Positions 36,382 to 45,070 of a DNA stretch of 64,000 nt are shown piece after piece; the stretch's first letter is position 1, and each line of letters opens with the position of its first letter. The DNA is from Candidatus Aminicenantota bacterium (GTDB taxonomy: Bacteria; Acidobacteriota; Aminicenantia; UBA2199). Under the pieces are notes generated by a model. The model searched no databases and was not told where the DNA came from. It saw only the letters and a program-made list of their open reading frames with translations. The translations under genes and the position numbers were made by a program. The stretch is taken from NCBI GenBank assembly GCA_026393835.1, contig JAPKZK010000038.1, positions 62,001 through 126,000 on the forward strand. The letters run 5' to 3'.

Positions 36382-37000
36382 ATTTTGGTTCTTTCTCGTG
36401 TCAAGTGGGTAATCCCATTTTTGTATAGCCCTTTTTTTACCCATTAAATCCTTATGACGCACCTTCTGGCATATACATTAAGCCCTCCCCCCTACATTTT
36501 ATACCCTATCGTGCTTATATCGATCCCTTGGGGGGCGATATCACCTTTTTTTGCTACTAGTCCCCCTTTCGGAGCGCCGGTTTCACCTTTTTAAAGGCCC
36601 TGTATCAACTCTTTTTGCTATTGTACCATCCCTTTTTACTATTATATTACCCCTTCTTATTATTAACGCACGCCTTCGGGCTCCTGCATCACCTCTTCAA
36701 AAATTTACCAAAAAAATTTTGGGGGGTAGTATCAGTCCCTTAAGGATTGATGCCGAGCCTTTGGGAATCGAATTAGCCCCTGTTAGGATTGAGATCGATC
36801 CTTTTAGTTGTAACATAAGAAACCCCGGAGGGCTGATATCATACCTCCGAGGGATGATAGAAAAGAAAAAAGGAGTGGTCCCGGCGCTTAAAGGATTCAA
36901 TTAATATCCCGGGGGGTTGGAATAGGGGCTCGAGGCATCGATGCACCGGCAAAATGGGCGTTACCCATTCAAAGTGAGAAAGAACCAAATTTGTAAATGA
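36382..37000. repeat. 0.6-kb element with imperfect terminal inverted repeats
   Basis: The left end reads GGTTCTTTCTCGTGTCAAGT from about 36388, and the right end, read on the minus strand, GGTTCTTTCTCACTTTGAAT from about 36996; the similarity runs for about 30 bp and includes flanking AAATTTTGG/CAAATTTGG. The interior has no convincing gene. A solo right end lies at 54019-54104. This looks like a non-autonomous, MITE-like unit. Confidence 0.55.
36490..36910. repeat. Degenerate 21-nt tandem array inside the 36.4-37.0 kb element
   Basis: On the minus strand successive 21-nt units such as GTAATATAATAGTAAAAAGG, ATGGTACAATAGCAAAAAGA, GGTGATATCGCCCCCCAAGG can be read one after another; toward 36700-36850 the spacing drifts to 21-24 nt. 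In places the units would encode a heptad like G-D-I-A-P-Q-G, but stops interrupt it. It resembles a decayed heptapeptide-repeat sequence or a structured non-coding array. Confidence 0.45.
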
Positions 37001-37146
37001 GTTAATGTCTAAGGTCTAAAGAAAAGGATTTTGTCTTCGACGACCGGCTTTTCCCGGTTGACCCTTTTTTCTCTTCCAAAGAGTTTGCTTTCCTACTCCG
37101 CTTATGATACAATCTTACCGGTGATACCAACGATAAGGAGCGAAAC

Positions 37147-38730
37147 ATGAGAAAATTTTCATCCTATGGACCTATTATTAATACTTCAAATTATTACGCC
37201 CCCAGGGAAGAACTAATCGAGAAAACATATATCAACTTGATCGGGGAAAATCCCCCCGAAGGCGGCCACTATTTCACTGTCTGGGCCCCGCGCCAGACCG
37301 GCAAAACCTGGCTCCTGCAGCAAGTCCTCTTCCGCTTGAAAAAAGACCCCCGTTTCCATACGCTTAAGATCAACCTGGAAATCCTTAAACGCAAAAAAAA
37401 GGTCGACGACATCATCGAAATCATTGCCAGGGAAATCGGCGAAGGACTGGATAAAACTTTTAAAGGCATCGATGACGAGAATAAATTCCAGGGAATCTTC
37501 AAAAACAGCGTACTGGATAAACCCCTTATATTAATCCTGGATGAATTTGATGCCCTTGCCGAGGAGGGGATAAATACTATAGTCAGCGTGTTTCGAAATA
37601 TTTATATCCAACGGCGCGATGAGATCGATAAAACCACCGACCAAAAAACCTACCTCCTGCACGGGGTAGCTTTAATCGGCGTGCGCAGCGTCCTGGGCAT
37701 CGAAAACCAGAAGGGGTCGCCCTTTAATGTCCAGCGCAGCGTCCATGTTACCAATTTAACTTATGAAGAAATGGAGGGGATGTTCAAATGGTACGAAGAA
37801 GAGAGCGGCCAAAAGGTTGAGGAAGAGGTAATACGGGCTTTATATGAAGAAACCCGGGGACAACCGGGCCTGGTTTCCTGGTTCGGCGAACTGCTCACCG
37901 AGACTTATAACCATGATCTTAATAAGCCCATTACCATGCTTAATTATAAAGAGGCGTACGGCGCCGCTACCCATATCCTTCCCAATAACAATATCTTAAA
38001 CCTCATTAGCAAAGTGAATAAACCCCCTTATGACGAAATAGTCATGGAATTTTTTAAAACCGGGGATAAAATCGAATTCAAATTCAACAACAAAAACACC
38101 AATTATTTATACATGAATGGGGTGATCGATCAAGAAAAGGTGGCTGCCGACGAGTACTATCTTAAATTTTCCTGCCCCTTTGTGCAAAAATGCCTTTTCG
38201 ATTATTTTTCCAATGAAATTTTCAGTTACCTGGGGCAGTTGATCCATCCCCTGGACGACATGAAAGACGCCGTGGACGAAGAAAATCTTTATCTCCCCAA
38301 TATCATTAAACGCTACCAGGCATATTTAACGAAGAACCAGGGTGTTTTTTTCAAAGACGTGCCCCGGCGAAAAACCGATATGAAAATCTATGAAGCCGTA
38401 TTTCATTTTAATATTTTTCGTTACCTTTACGATTTACTGAAATCCAGGGCGGTGGAGGTGGTTCCCCAATTCCCCACCGGTAACGGTAAGATCGACCTGA
38501 TTCTCAAATACCGGGGAAAAATCTATGCGCTGGAATTAAAAAGTTTCAAGGATATGTATGCGCACGAAAAGGGCGTCGAGCAGGCGGCGGAATATGGCCG
38601 GCAATTGGGTTTAAAGGAAATCGCTTTCCTGGTATTCATAGAATTAAGCGCGGCAGAGGCGAAACAACTGGAAAAAGAAGTGGAAAAAAACGGCGTCAAA
38701 GTAACGGTATTGCCGGTAGGGATTTTATAA
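37147..38730 (+). CDS. AAA ATPase with C-terminal PD-(D/E)XK nuclease-like domain
   Basis: 527 residues. Residues ~40-60 hold the P-loop WAPRQTGKTWLLQQVLF, and LDKPLILILDEFDALAEEG is the Walker B region. The middle is helical with a winged-helix look. The C-terminus has VVPQFPTGNGKIDLILKYRG and IYALELKSFKDM, matching the D ... E-x-K core of PD-(D/E)XK nucleases, as in the AAA-ATPase-like/DUF1703 proteins of many bacteria. Such proteins are abundant in mobile and defence-rich areas; a defence or DNA-transaction role is inferred. An ATG after AAGGAG starts it. Confidence 0.75.
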   Translation: MRKFSSYGPIINTSNYYAPREELIEKTYINLIGENPPEGGHYFTVWAPRQTGKTWLLQQVLFRLKKDPRFHTLKINLEILKRKKKVDDIIEIIAREIGEGLDKTFKGIDDENKFQGIFKNSVLDKPLILILDEFDALAEEGINTIVSVFRNIYIQRRDEIDKTTDQKTYLLHGVALIGVRSVLGIENQKGSPFNVQRSVHVTNLTYEEMEGMFKWYEEESGQKVEEEVIRALYEETRGQPGLVSWFGELLTETYNHDLNKPITMLNYKEAYGAATHILPNNNILNLISKVNKPPYDEIVMEFFKTGDKIEFKFNNKNTNYLYMNGVIDQEKVAADEYYLKFSCPFVQKCLFDYFSNEIFSYLGQLIHPLDDMKDAVDEENLYLPNIIKRYQAYLTKNQGVFFKDVPRRKTDMKIYEAVFHFNIFRYLYDLLKSRAVEVVPQFPTGNGKIDLILKYRGKIYALELKSFKDMYAHEKGVEQAAEYGRQLGLKEIAFLVFIELSAAEAKQLEKEVEKNGVKVTVLPVGIL

Positions 38731-38806
38731 ACAATAGAGCCGGTATCCGGCAGCAGGGAATGCAAAAAATCTCAGAAAAATCTTTTTTATAGTTTAGCCT
38801 TTAGGG

Positions 38807-38835
38807 TTGACAGGAAAGCGTTTTTGTTTTATAGT
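38807..38835 (+). promoter_or_regulatory. Sigma70-type promoter for hicB-like/moeA/moaA
   Basis: TTGACA at 38807-38812, a 17-bp spacer, TATAGT at 38830-38835, 46 bp ahead of the hicB-like ATG. Confidence 0.7.
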
Positions 38836-38881
38836 AAATCAAATCGATGGATACATCGATTGAAATGTGATGAGGTAAACC

Positions 38882-39061
38882 ATGTTAAGTAGCTTTACAG
38901 CTAAATATAAAAAAATAAGCTCCGGGTATATGGGACAGATCGTTGAATGGCCCGAAGTGATTACCGAAGGAAAAACCCTGGAAGAATGCCGGGAAATGCT
39001 GGAAGATGCTTTAAAAGAAATGATTTTAGCCAACCGCTCTATTTATTTAATGAAGAGTTAA
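38882..39061 (+). CDS. HicB-like antitoxin-type protein
   Basis: A 59-residue protein that starts MLSSFTAKYKKISSGYMGQI and continues VEWPEVITEGKTLEECREML and EDALKEMILANR. The G-x-x-V-E-WPEV-x-T-EG-x-T-x-E-E motif is the RNase-H-like fold of HicB antitoxins and of solitary HicB-like proteins. No HicA toxin gene is found beside it, and the C-terminal DNA-binding part of longer HicB proteins is absent. Its stop overlaps the moeA ATG (TAATG), so the two are coupled. Confidence 0.75.
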   Translation: MLSSFTAKYKKISSGYMGQIVEWPEVITEGKTLEECREMLEDALKEMILANRSIYLMKS

Positions 39062-40242
39062 TGATACCCATTGAAGAAGCAGAAAGAAAAATTAATGAAA
39101 TAAACCCCCATTCAGGCGCCTTGCCTACGGAAAAAGTCCCGTTAATGAACTCTTTGGGGCGGGTACTTGGGCAAGATATCGTTTCCACCATCAGCATGCC
39201 CCCTTTTGACAAATCCGCCATGGATGGCTATGCCGTCGCAACAGACGACGATTCCAATAAATTCGAAATCATGGAAATCATCGCCGCCGGGGACGTCCCA
39301 CGCAAAACCATCGCTAAAGGACAATGCGCCAAAATCATGACCGGCGCCATGCTGCCCCCGGGCGCCGACAAAGTTATCAAGCGGGAAGTGACCGAAGAAA
39401 AAGAGGGTTTCATGCTCTTCACCGGCGAGGATAAAAACATAAATATCTGTTACCTGGGCGAGGACGTCAAACCCGGCGACGTGGTTTTGAAAGCGGGCTG
39501 TTTGATCCGTCCGTCCGAAGTCGGCGTGATCGCTTCCATGGGACTGAATACCGTCCGGGTTTATAAGAAACCCCGGGTGGGAATCATAACCACCGGCTCC
39601 GAAATCGCGGCCCCGGGACAGCCGCTGGCCAAAGGCCAGGTATATAACAGCAATGCCTATTCCATCGCCGCCCAGGCAACCCGAACCGGGGCCGATATCA
39701 TCATTGCCGGCATTGTTCACGATGATAAAGAACATATCAAGGAAAAAATCGCGGGGCTTTTGAAGCAAACGCAAATGGTATTGATCTCCGGCGGGGTCTC
39801 GGTAGGCGATTATGACTTTGTGCCGGGGATACTAAAAGAACTGGGCGTTCGCTTGCATTTCGAAGAAATCGCCGTTCAGCCGGGAAAACCTACGGTTTTC
39901 GGTACATGGAACAACGTCCTGGTTTTCGGGCTGCCGGGCAACCCGGTATCCACTTATATTATTTTCGAAGTGCTGGTAAAGAAAGCGTTGTACCGGCTCA
40001 TGGGTCATGAATACACTCCCCTTTTCCTTAAAGGCGTCATGAAAAAAGAGTTCCACAGGAAACGGGCCGAACGGACCTTTTTTGTCCCGGTAAAATACGA
40101 TAATGAAGGGTTTGTGGAACCAGTGGAGTATCACGGTTCCGCCCACCTGGCCGCCCTACCCCAGGCAAACGCATTATTAACAGTCCCCATGGGTGTGCAT
40201 GAAATAACCGAAGGAAGTGTTGTTTATGTTCGACAGATATAA
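39061..40242 (+). CDS. moeA: Molybdopterin molybdenumtransferase MoeA
   Basis: 393 residues. MIPIEEAERKINEINPHSGA opens the protein; SMPPFDKSAMDGYAVATDD is the strongly conserved MoeA signature, then IMTGAMLPPGADKVIKREV, GIITTGSEIAAPGQPLAKGQ with YNSNAYSIAAQ, LISGGVSVGDYDFV and VFGLPGNPVSTYI. It inserts molybdate into adenylated molybdopterin. The frame stays open upstream to 38947, but ATG at 39061 gives the normal N-terminus and overlaps the hicB-like stop. Its 3' end overlaps moaA by 17 bp. Confidence 0.93.
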   Translation: MIPIEEAERKINEINPHSGALPTEKVPLMNSLGRVLGQDIVSTISMPPFDKSAMDGYAVATDDDSNKFEIMEIIAAGDVPRKTIAKGQCAKIMTGAMLPPGADKVIKREVTEEKEGFMLFTGEDKNINICYLGEDVKPGDVVLKAGCLIRPSEVGVIASMGLNTVRVYKKPRVGIITTGSEIAAPGQPLAKGQVYNSNAYSIAAQATRTGADIIIAGIVHDDKEHIKEKIAGLLKQTQMVLISGGVSVGDYDFVPGILKELGVRLHFEEIAVQPGKPTVFGTWNNVLVFGLPGNPVSTYIIFEVLVKKALYRLMGHEYTPLFLKGVMKKEFHRKRAERTFFVPVKYDNEGFVEPVEYHGSAHLAALPQANALLTVPMGVHEITEGSVVYVRQI

Positions 40243-41032
40243 TCGCCGGATCGATTACTTACGAATTTCAGTCACGGACCGCTGCAACCTGCGATGTATC
40301 TACTGTATGCCGGCAGAGGGTGTGATCCCGAAGGGTCATGCCGATATTCTTTCTTATGAAAAAATCGCGACTGTGGCCGGTGAAGCGATTGCGCTGGGAA
40401 TCAAAAAAATCCGCCTAACCGGCGGCGAGCCCCTGGTAAGAAAAAACTTTTTGGCCCTGGTGGAACAATTAAAGAAACTCCCGGGGCTGAAAGAGTTAAC
40501 GCTTACCACCAATGGTGTACTGCTGGAAGCCATGGCCGGGCCGTTAAAAGATTCCGGGATCCACCGGGTCAATATTTCATTGGACACATTGGACCCGGAA
40601 AAATATAAAAAAATCACCCGCGGCGGCGATATAACCCATGTTTTAAAAGGGATCGATGCGGTGATTGCGGCCGGTTTTAAACGCAGTAAGATCAACATGG
40701 TATTGATACCCGGGGTGAATGACGACGACGTAACGGCCATGAAGCGGTTTTGCCTGGAGAAAGGTTTCATTTTGCAGCGCATCAATCATTATTCCCTGGA
40801 TAATATTAAAAGTATCGACCGTAATTATATTGCCGAAAGGCCGTTGAAGTGTTGTTCCTGCAATCGTATCCGTTTGACAGCCGACGGGAAATTAAAGCCG
40901 TGTTTATTTTCAGACCTGGAAATCCAATTGGATTTCAATGATTTAAGGGAGAGTTTAATTAAAGCCATCGAAGTGAAACCGGAATCCGGCACGTGTAATT
41001 CCAGTAGACAGAACTGGCAGATTGGTGGGTAA
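40226..41032 (+). CDS. moaA: GTP 3',8-cyclase MoaA, short form
   Basis: A radical SAM enzyme for the first step of molybdenum cofactor synthesis. LRISVTDRCNLRCIYCMPAE carries the CxxxCxxC cluster site; KIRLTGGEPLVRK and LTTNGVLL follow; the second cluster motif is CCSCNRIRLTADGKLKPCLF; and the tail ends SSRQNWQIGG, related to the usual C-terminal GG. At 268 residues it is some 50 short of normal MoaA (about 320-330): the segment with the RFIEYMP motif is missing between the two halves. ATG at 40226 is preferred because AAGGAA lies 9 nt before it; a GTG at 40217 is possible. Confidence 0.82.
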   Translation: MFDRYNRRIDYLRISVTDRCNLRCIYCMPAEGVIPKGHADILSYEKIATVAGEAIALGIKKIRLTGGEPLVRKNFLALVEQLKKLPGLKELTLTTNGVLLEAMAGPLKDSGIHRVNISLDTLDPEKYKKITRGGDITHVLKGIDAVIAAGFKRSKINMVLIPGVNDDDVTAMKRFCLEKGFILQRINHYSLDNIKSIDRNYIAERPLKCCSCNRIRLTADGKLKPCLFSDLEIQLDFNDLRESLIKAIEVKPESGTCNSSRQNWQIGG

Positions 41033-41042
41033 TTATTTAAAC

Positions 41043-41103
41043 AAAAATTTTTGGAGGTCCAGGAACCTTTTTATAAAAAGGTTCCTGGTCGCCGAAGGCA
41101 AAA
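41043..41103. repeat. Dispersed palindromic repeat, family R1, copy 3
   Basis: This copy is in the opposite orientation to copies 1, 2 and 4. It contains a perfect 30-bp palindrome at 41059-41088 (CCAGGAACCTTTTTA and its complement) and ends TCGCCGAAGGCAAAAG. It lies right after moaA and may end that transcript. Confidence 0.75.
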
Positions 41104-41109
41104 GTAAGT

Positions 41110-41138
41110 TTTACAATTTCTCAAGATAGTGCTATAAT
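41110..41138 (+). promoter_or_regulatory. Sigma70-type promoter for moaC-MOSC-mogA
   Basis: TTTACA at 41110-41115, a 17-bp spacer, TATAAT at 41133-41138, 38 bp before the moaC ATG. Confidence 0.75.
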
Positions 41139-41176
41139 TAGACTTAAGAAAAGCCATAAAAAATAATGGAGAAAAA

Positions 41177-41626
41177 ATGCCATTAACACATGTTAATGCA
41201 GCGGGCGAAGCCCACATGGTGGATATAGGCGATAAAAAAATCGCGCGCCGCGAAGCTTCAGCCTCAGGCGCCGTACTCATGCACCGGGATACCATCCAAC
41301 TGGTTGAAAATAACCGGGTAAAAAAAGGCGACGTCCTCTCCACCGCCCGTATCGCCGGTATCAGCGGCGCGAAAAAAACCTTTGACCTTATCCCCCTCTG
41401 CCATAACATCCCCATTAATAAAATCGACGTCTCTTTCGAAATCGAAGCGGACCGGATTATTATCAAGTCTAAGGCGTCCTGCGACGCCAAAACCGGCATT
41501 GAAATGGAAGCCTTAACCGCTGTTTCCATTGCCGCGCTGACCATCTACGACATGTGCAAAGCCGTGGATAAATCCATGATGATCACAAGCATTAAACTGG
41601 ATGAAAAAACAAAAAAGGAAATCTGA
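41177..41626 (+). CDS. moaC: Cyclic pyranopterin monophosphate synthase MoaC
   Basis: 149 residues, the standard length. HVNAAGEAHMVDIGDKKIAR opens it, and AGISGAKKTFDLIPLCHNIP with GIEMEALTAVSIAALTIYDM are the conserved hexamer active-site motifs (KK-T-x-LIPLCH; EMEA). The enzyme converts the MoaA product to cyclic pyranopterin monophosphate. GGAG precedes the ATG. The MOSC gene follows after 3 bp. Confidence 0.95.
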   Translation: MPLTHVNAAGEAHMVDIGDKKIARREASASGAVLMHRDTIQLVENNRVKKGDVLSTARIAGISGAKKTFDLIPLCHNIPINKIDVSFEIEADRIIIKSKASCDAKTGIEMEALTAVSIAALTIYDMCKAVDKSMMITSIKLDEKTKKEI

Positions 41627-41629
41627 ATA

Positions 41630-42082
41630 ATGGAATTTAAAATTGAATCCGTCAACATATCGGACCGAAAAGGCGTTCAAAAACACCCGGTGGAGACGGT
41701 TCAACTGGTTGAAAACTACGGCATCGACGGCGACGGCCATGCAGGTAACTGGCATCGACAGGTTTCTTTCCTGGCCGGCGAAGCCGTCGATACGATGAAA
41801 ACTCAATCCGCCGGTAAATTGGCAATCAAATACGGCGACTTCGGCGAAAATATCGTCACCCGCGGCATCGATTGGACGCAATCGAAAGTGGGCGGAAAAA
41901 TCGTCATGGGCAAAGATAACGCGGAACTGGAAGTCACCCAGATCGGCAAAGAATGCCATTCCCACTGCGCTATTTACGATGCCGTGGGCGACTGCATCAT
42001 GCCCAGGATGGGTATCTTTGCCAGGGTTTTAAAAGGAGGTAAAATACATGTTGGAGATAGCGGTTATTACAATATCCGATAG
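41630..42082 (+). CDS. MOSC domain protein
   Basis: A 150-residue single MOSC domain: VQLVENYGIDGDGHAGNWHR, VSFLAGEAVDTM, YGDFGENIVTRGIDW and TQIGKECHSHCAIYDAVGDC. The conserved Cys of the GKECH motif would bind sulfur or the cofactor. Stand-alone MOSC proteins are linked to sulfur transfer for molybdenum enzymes. Its 3' end overlaps mogA by 35 bp, and the mogA ribosome site AGGAGG lies inside it. Confidence 0.88.
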   Translation: MEFKIESVNISDRKGVQKHPVETVQLVENYGIDGDGHAGNWHRQVSFLAGEAVDTMKTQSAGKLAIKYGDFGENIVTRGIDWTQSKVGGKIVMGKDNAELEVTQIGKECHSHCAIYDAVGDCIMPRMGIFARVLKGGKIHVGDSGYYNIR

Positions 42083-42518
42083 GGCATTCCGGGGGGAATA
42101 CCAGGACCTGTCCGGTCCCACTATCGTTGAAATTATCAATGAAAGCAATATCGAAGCGGAAGTCACGCTGACCATTGTCCCGGACGATAAAGTCCAGATC
42201 AAAAAAGCCATCCTACACAATATCGGCAAAGATTATATTTTTACCAACGGCGGCACCGGCATCTCCCCACGGGATGTAACCCCGGAAGTCACCAAAACTA
42301 TTTGCGATAAAGAACTGCCCGGTATCTGCGAAATGCTGCGGCTGGAATCATACAAGGAAACCCCATTCGCGGTTTTCTCAAGGTGTTTCGCCGGCATAAA
42401 AAACGACACCATTATCGTCAATTTCCCGGGTTCAGTCAAGGCCGTGACCCTATGCACCAAATTAATGCTGCCCCTCCTGGAACACGGTAAAGAAATGATC
42501 CTGGGTTTTAAGCATTAA
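42048..42518 (+). CDS. mogA: Molybdopterin adenylyltransferase (MogA/MoaB family)
   Basis: 156 residues. LEIAVITISDRAFRGEYQDL is the family start with the SDR motif, and IFTNGGTGISPRDVTPE with NFPGSVKAV are the molybdopterin-binding signatures. It activates molybdopterin by adenylation before MoeA adds molybdenum. The ATG is preceded by a strong AGGAGG within the MOSC gene. Confidence 0.9.
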   Translation: MLEIAVITISDRAFRGEYQDLSGPTIVEIINESNIEAEVTLTIVPDDKVQIKKAILHNIGKDYIFTNGGTGISPRDVTPEVTKTICDKELPGICEMLRLESYKETPFAVFSRCFAGIKNDTIIVNFPGSVKAVTLCTKLMLPLLEHGKEMILGFKH

Positions 42519-42519
42519 T

Positions 42520-43692
42520 TTAAAATGCGGTCACCAGCCCCAATATTGCCCGCGCATACTTACCTTCGGGACCTTTGAAAATATAATTAAATTCCCCGGT
42601 CAACCGGAAATTGCGCAGCAGCAGATACCCAAGATGCACACCCACGGATCGATAATCCAGTTCATCCTGGTCGGAATTCACCCAGTTGAATAGCCCGACA
42701 CCATACCACAAACCGTCGCTGCCCTTTGGCATTATGATCACTTCGACAAATCCCCCGCTGGTCTTAACCTCCACCGGGCCGAAAGCATGAAAATAAGGGT
42801 TGTCGTCCTTCCGCTCCAGGTACTGGAAATTGATCTCTATCCCTGGAAAAAGAACAGTTGCATCTCCGCCCAGCATCCGGATTGTATTCACGGCGCTGCC
42901 GGGCGCTTCTTTACCGTAATAACCGCACGCCCCTATCCTGAAATGCTTGCCGATATCCTGGGAAATCCTGCCGAATACGTTCTTATACTTATCGGAATCG
43001 AAATTTTCAAAAACATTGGCTTCACCGATGCCGCTTCCGTTCAATATATCGAAAAACAAATCCGGCCCCTTGTGAATCTTATAATTCAACATAATGCCGC
43101 GGTCATACGTCAGATCGATGCCGGAAAGACCTCCCCTGGCGCCGTAAATATGGTAGTCCTCAAAGGTCAACCGCAGCTCCCGCTTAAATATAGGATCGCA
43201 AACCTGGAATTGCCCGATAGTTAACGATAAACTGGTCCGGAATAAATTGGTGAACATCAAGAACGCATCCTCAAGGCCGACGATTTTCCCTCCTTCGGAT
43301 AAAAAGAAATAAAAATAGTAAGAGATATTTTTGGCCAACGCCCCCCCGGACAACAGCTTGATATTGAAGGGGGTGGAGAAATCGGCTATCTTTGTTTTCG
43401 TTTGGTTGTACGAAATAAAACCTTCCATTCGCAGGGCAAAGGGAAATTCCTTGAGCAACGAAAGCTTATCATCCCCTGTATCGGAGAAATAACGGGGAGT
43501 ATCCTGGTCTTTTATGACATACCCATTGGCGGCAAACTCCAGGCCGTAGGGTTTCAAATGCGGAAACGGTTCATGGCAAGTTTTACACGACATGCGATAT
43601 TTCCTGGCAAAGGCAGGCATACCCCACAGCGTCTCCGCTAAAATACTCGTGAAAATAATAAGTATACTTATAATAAATAGTGTACGTTTCAT
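42520..43692 (-). CDS. Outer-membrane beta-barrel with N-terminal CXXCH haem motif
   Basis: 390 residues with a signal peptide (MKRTLFIISILIIFTSILAE). Near residue 35 is MSCKTCHEPFPHLKPYG, a single CXXCH haem c site with following HLKPYG. The rest is rich in amphipathic beta strands with aromatic residues and ends in F (LGLVTAF), as expected for an outer-membrane barrel. With the multihaem cytochrome encoded just upstream in the same orientation it may carry electrons across the outer membrane. Porin-cytochrome complexes are known in metal-reducing bacteria, but this pair does not visibly match a named one. Confidence 0.7.
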   Translation of the reverse strand: MKRTLFIISILIIFTSILAETLWGMPAFARKYRMSCKTCHEPFPHLKPYGLEFAANGYVIKDQDTPRYFSDTGDDKLSLLKEFPFALRMEGFISYNQTKTKIADFSTPFNIKLLSGGALAKNISYYFYFFLSEGGKIVGLEDAFLMFTNLFRTSLSLTIGQFQVCDPIFKRELRLTFEDYHIYGARGGLSGIDLTYDRGIMLNYKIHKGPDLFFDILNGSGIGEANVFENFDSDKYKNVFGRISQDIGKHFRIGACGYYGKEAPGSAVNTIRMLGGDATVLFPGIEINFQYLERKDDNPYFHAFGPVEVKTSGGFVEVIIMPKGSDGLWYGVGLFNWVNSDQDELDYRSVGVHLGYLLLRNFRLTGEFNYIFKGPEGKYARAILGLVTAF

Positions 43693-43708
43693 TGTTCTCT
43701 CCTTTTTT

Positions 43709-45070
43709 TTAATCTAAAATAGTTATAAAAGTTGAGTGGTCGTTTACTTTAATGATTTCCGACTCATCTTCCGGGACCCCCAGGAAATCCGCCACCGGTT
43801 TTACCAGTTTCTGGTAATTAAGAGTGGCCGTGACTTTCAACTGTCCTGCCGGGATGTCGTCCGGGGCCTGGAAAGTAAATGTTTCCAGTTTGGTCTCGCG
43901 GGGGCCGATGCGGTAATCGACGCCAAGGGATTTCGTATTCCACTGCAGCATGGTCATCCGGCCCTGGGGGTCGAAATAAGGCAAGCGGAAAATCCGGTCG
44001 CCCAATGGAATGCCGTCCCGCTGCACACCCGGGAATGAAGGAATATCGAGGGGTATTCCCATATCCTGGTAAGCCAGCGTATCGCCGGCAATGGTGTATT
44101 CCTCTCCCTCGAATCCTTTCTTATTCACAGTTAAATGATATATTTTTCCTTTGGCGTCCACTGCTTCCACGTGCAGCCAGACGATGCGGTCTTCCACCGA
44201 GCCGGTGGGGAATTTGTGGCCGGTTTTCTGGTTGAATAGCGCCACGGTAAATTTCACCGCGTCACCGGGTTCTGCTTCGCGGATATCCGGGTGAATTCTC
44301 AATTCGATCGTCCCCCTCACTTTGCCCGGGTCATGGGCGCCGTGGAACAGGTGCTGGCGTACGTCCGGGTGTTTCTGACCCATTGCAGCGGAGTACGTCT
44401 CGGTATAGGTCATATGGCAGTTGTGACATTTCACCCCCTGTGCGGCATAAGGGCCGTCCTTCCATTCCAGGTGGGTGGATTTGACCCATACGCCGTAAGG
44501 ACTTTGTTCATTGTGACAGGTCCCGCAAAATTCCGCCTGCCCCAGGAATTCCGATTTCCGGGTGACATGTTCAGGGGATACGGCGCCTTCCCGCGGGCCG
44601 TTTTTGGTTTTGCCGGGTTCGGAAATATAATTGAAATTGAATGGCGCATCGCCCTTAAAACCGGTAATGGTATGGCAGATATCGCAGGACACCGATTCGT
44701 TGGCGCGGCTATTTTTTGCCGGCAATGGCGGCGGCACATCGCCGGCCATGAAAGCCATGGGCGAATGACAGCCGTTGCAACCGGCCTTGATGCCGGCCAC
44801 AACCGGGTCCTTGGCGGCGTGGGGTACGGCCAATTTGAAATACTCGATCTCATTCCAGTGGTGGGTATAACACTGGGACATCATGGCCTGGCTCCACTGC
44901 TGGTAAAAATCCACGTGACAGGAAGTCCCGCACAATGTAGGTTTCTGGAAATCGTCATATTTACGGGTTCCCAGGGCATCATCGCCGACTTTCACCGCTT
45001 GATCCCCTGCGCCTGCCGCAAACAACAAAATCAATACCGCAGCGCTTGCAAAACAAATTTTTTTTCTCAT
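43709..45070 (-). CDS. Multihaem c-type cytochrome
   Basis: 453 residues with signal peptide MRKKICFASAAVLILLFAA. Four CXXCH sites are visible (GCNGCHSPM, SCDICHTIT, FCGTCHNEQ, KCHNCHMTY) and one CX3CH (LCGTSCHVDF), plus scattered His residues that could be distal ligands. The C-terminal ~200 residues are beta-rich (GHKFPTGSVEDRIVWLHVEA) and contain no haem motif. The arrangement resembles cytochrome c-554-like proteins with a beta-sandwich tail. It lies 16 bp upstream of the haem-barrel gene in one operon; the two probably act in periplasmic or outer-membrane electron transfer. Confidence 0.85.
   Translation of the reverse strand: MRKKICFASAAVLILLFAAGAGDQAVKVGDDALGTRKYDDFQKPTLCGTSCHVDFYQQWSQAMMSQCYTHHWNEIEYFKLAVPHAAKDPVVAGIKAGCNGCHSPMAFMAGDVPPPLPAKNSRANESVSCDICHTITGFKGDAPFNFNYISEPGKTKNGPREGAVSPEHVTRKSEFLGQAEFCGTCHNEQSPYGVWVKSTHLEWKDGPYAAQGVKCHNCHMTYTETYSAAMGQKHPDVRQHLFHGAHDPGKVRGTIELRIHPDIREAEPGDAVKFTVALFNQKTGHKFPTGSVEDRIVWLHVEAVDAKGKIYHLTVNKKGFEGEEYTIAGDTLAYQDMGIPLDIPSFPGVQRDGIPLGDRIFRLPYFDPQGRMTMLQWNTKSLGVDYRIGPRETKLETFTFQAPDDIPAGQLKVTATLNYQKLVKPVADFLGVPEDESEIIKVNDHSTFITILD

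Noticed and set aside
36280..36462. 60-codon minus-strand ORF just upstream of the asparaginase operon
   Set aside because: It runs through the left inverted end of the 36.4-37.0 kb element, has no clear ribosome site and no recognisable family; the frame is more easily explained by the repeat.
36551..36904. 117-codon plus-strand ORF and the overlapping minus-strand ORF in the 21-nt array
   Set aside because: Both are by-products of the 21-nt periodicity; no ribosome site or family.
37084..37113. Promoter TTTGCT-18-TACAAT upstream of the AAA/nuclease gene
   Set aside because: Weak -35 and 18-bp spacer; not convincing enough to list.
39142..39774. Long antisense ORF within moeA
   Set aside because: Shadow of a strongly conserved gene; no ribosome site.
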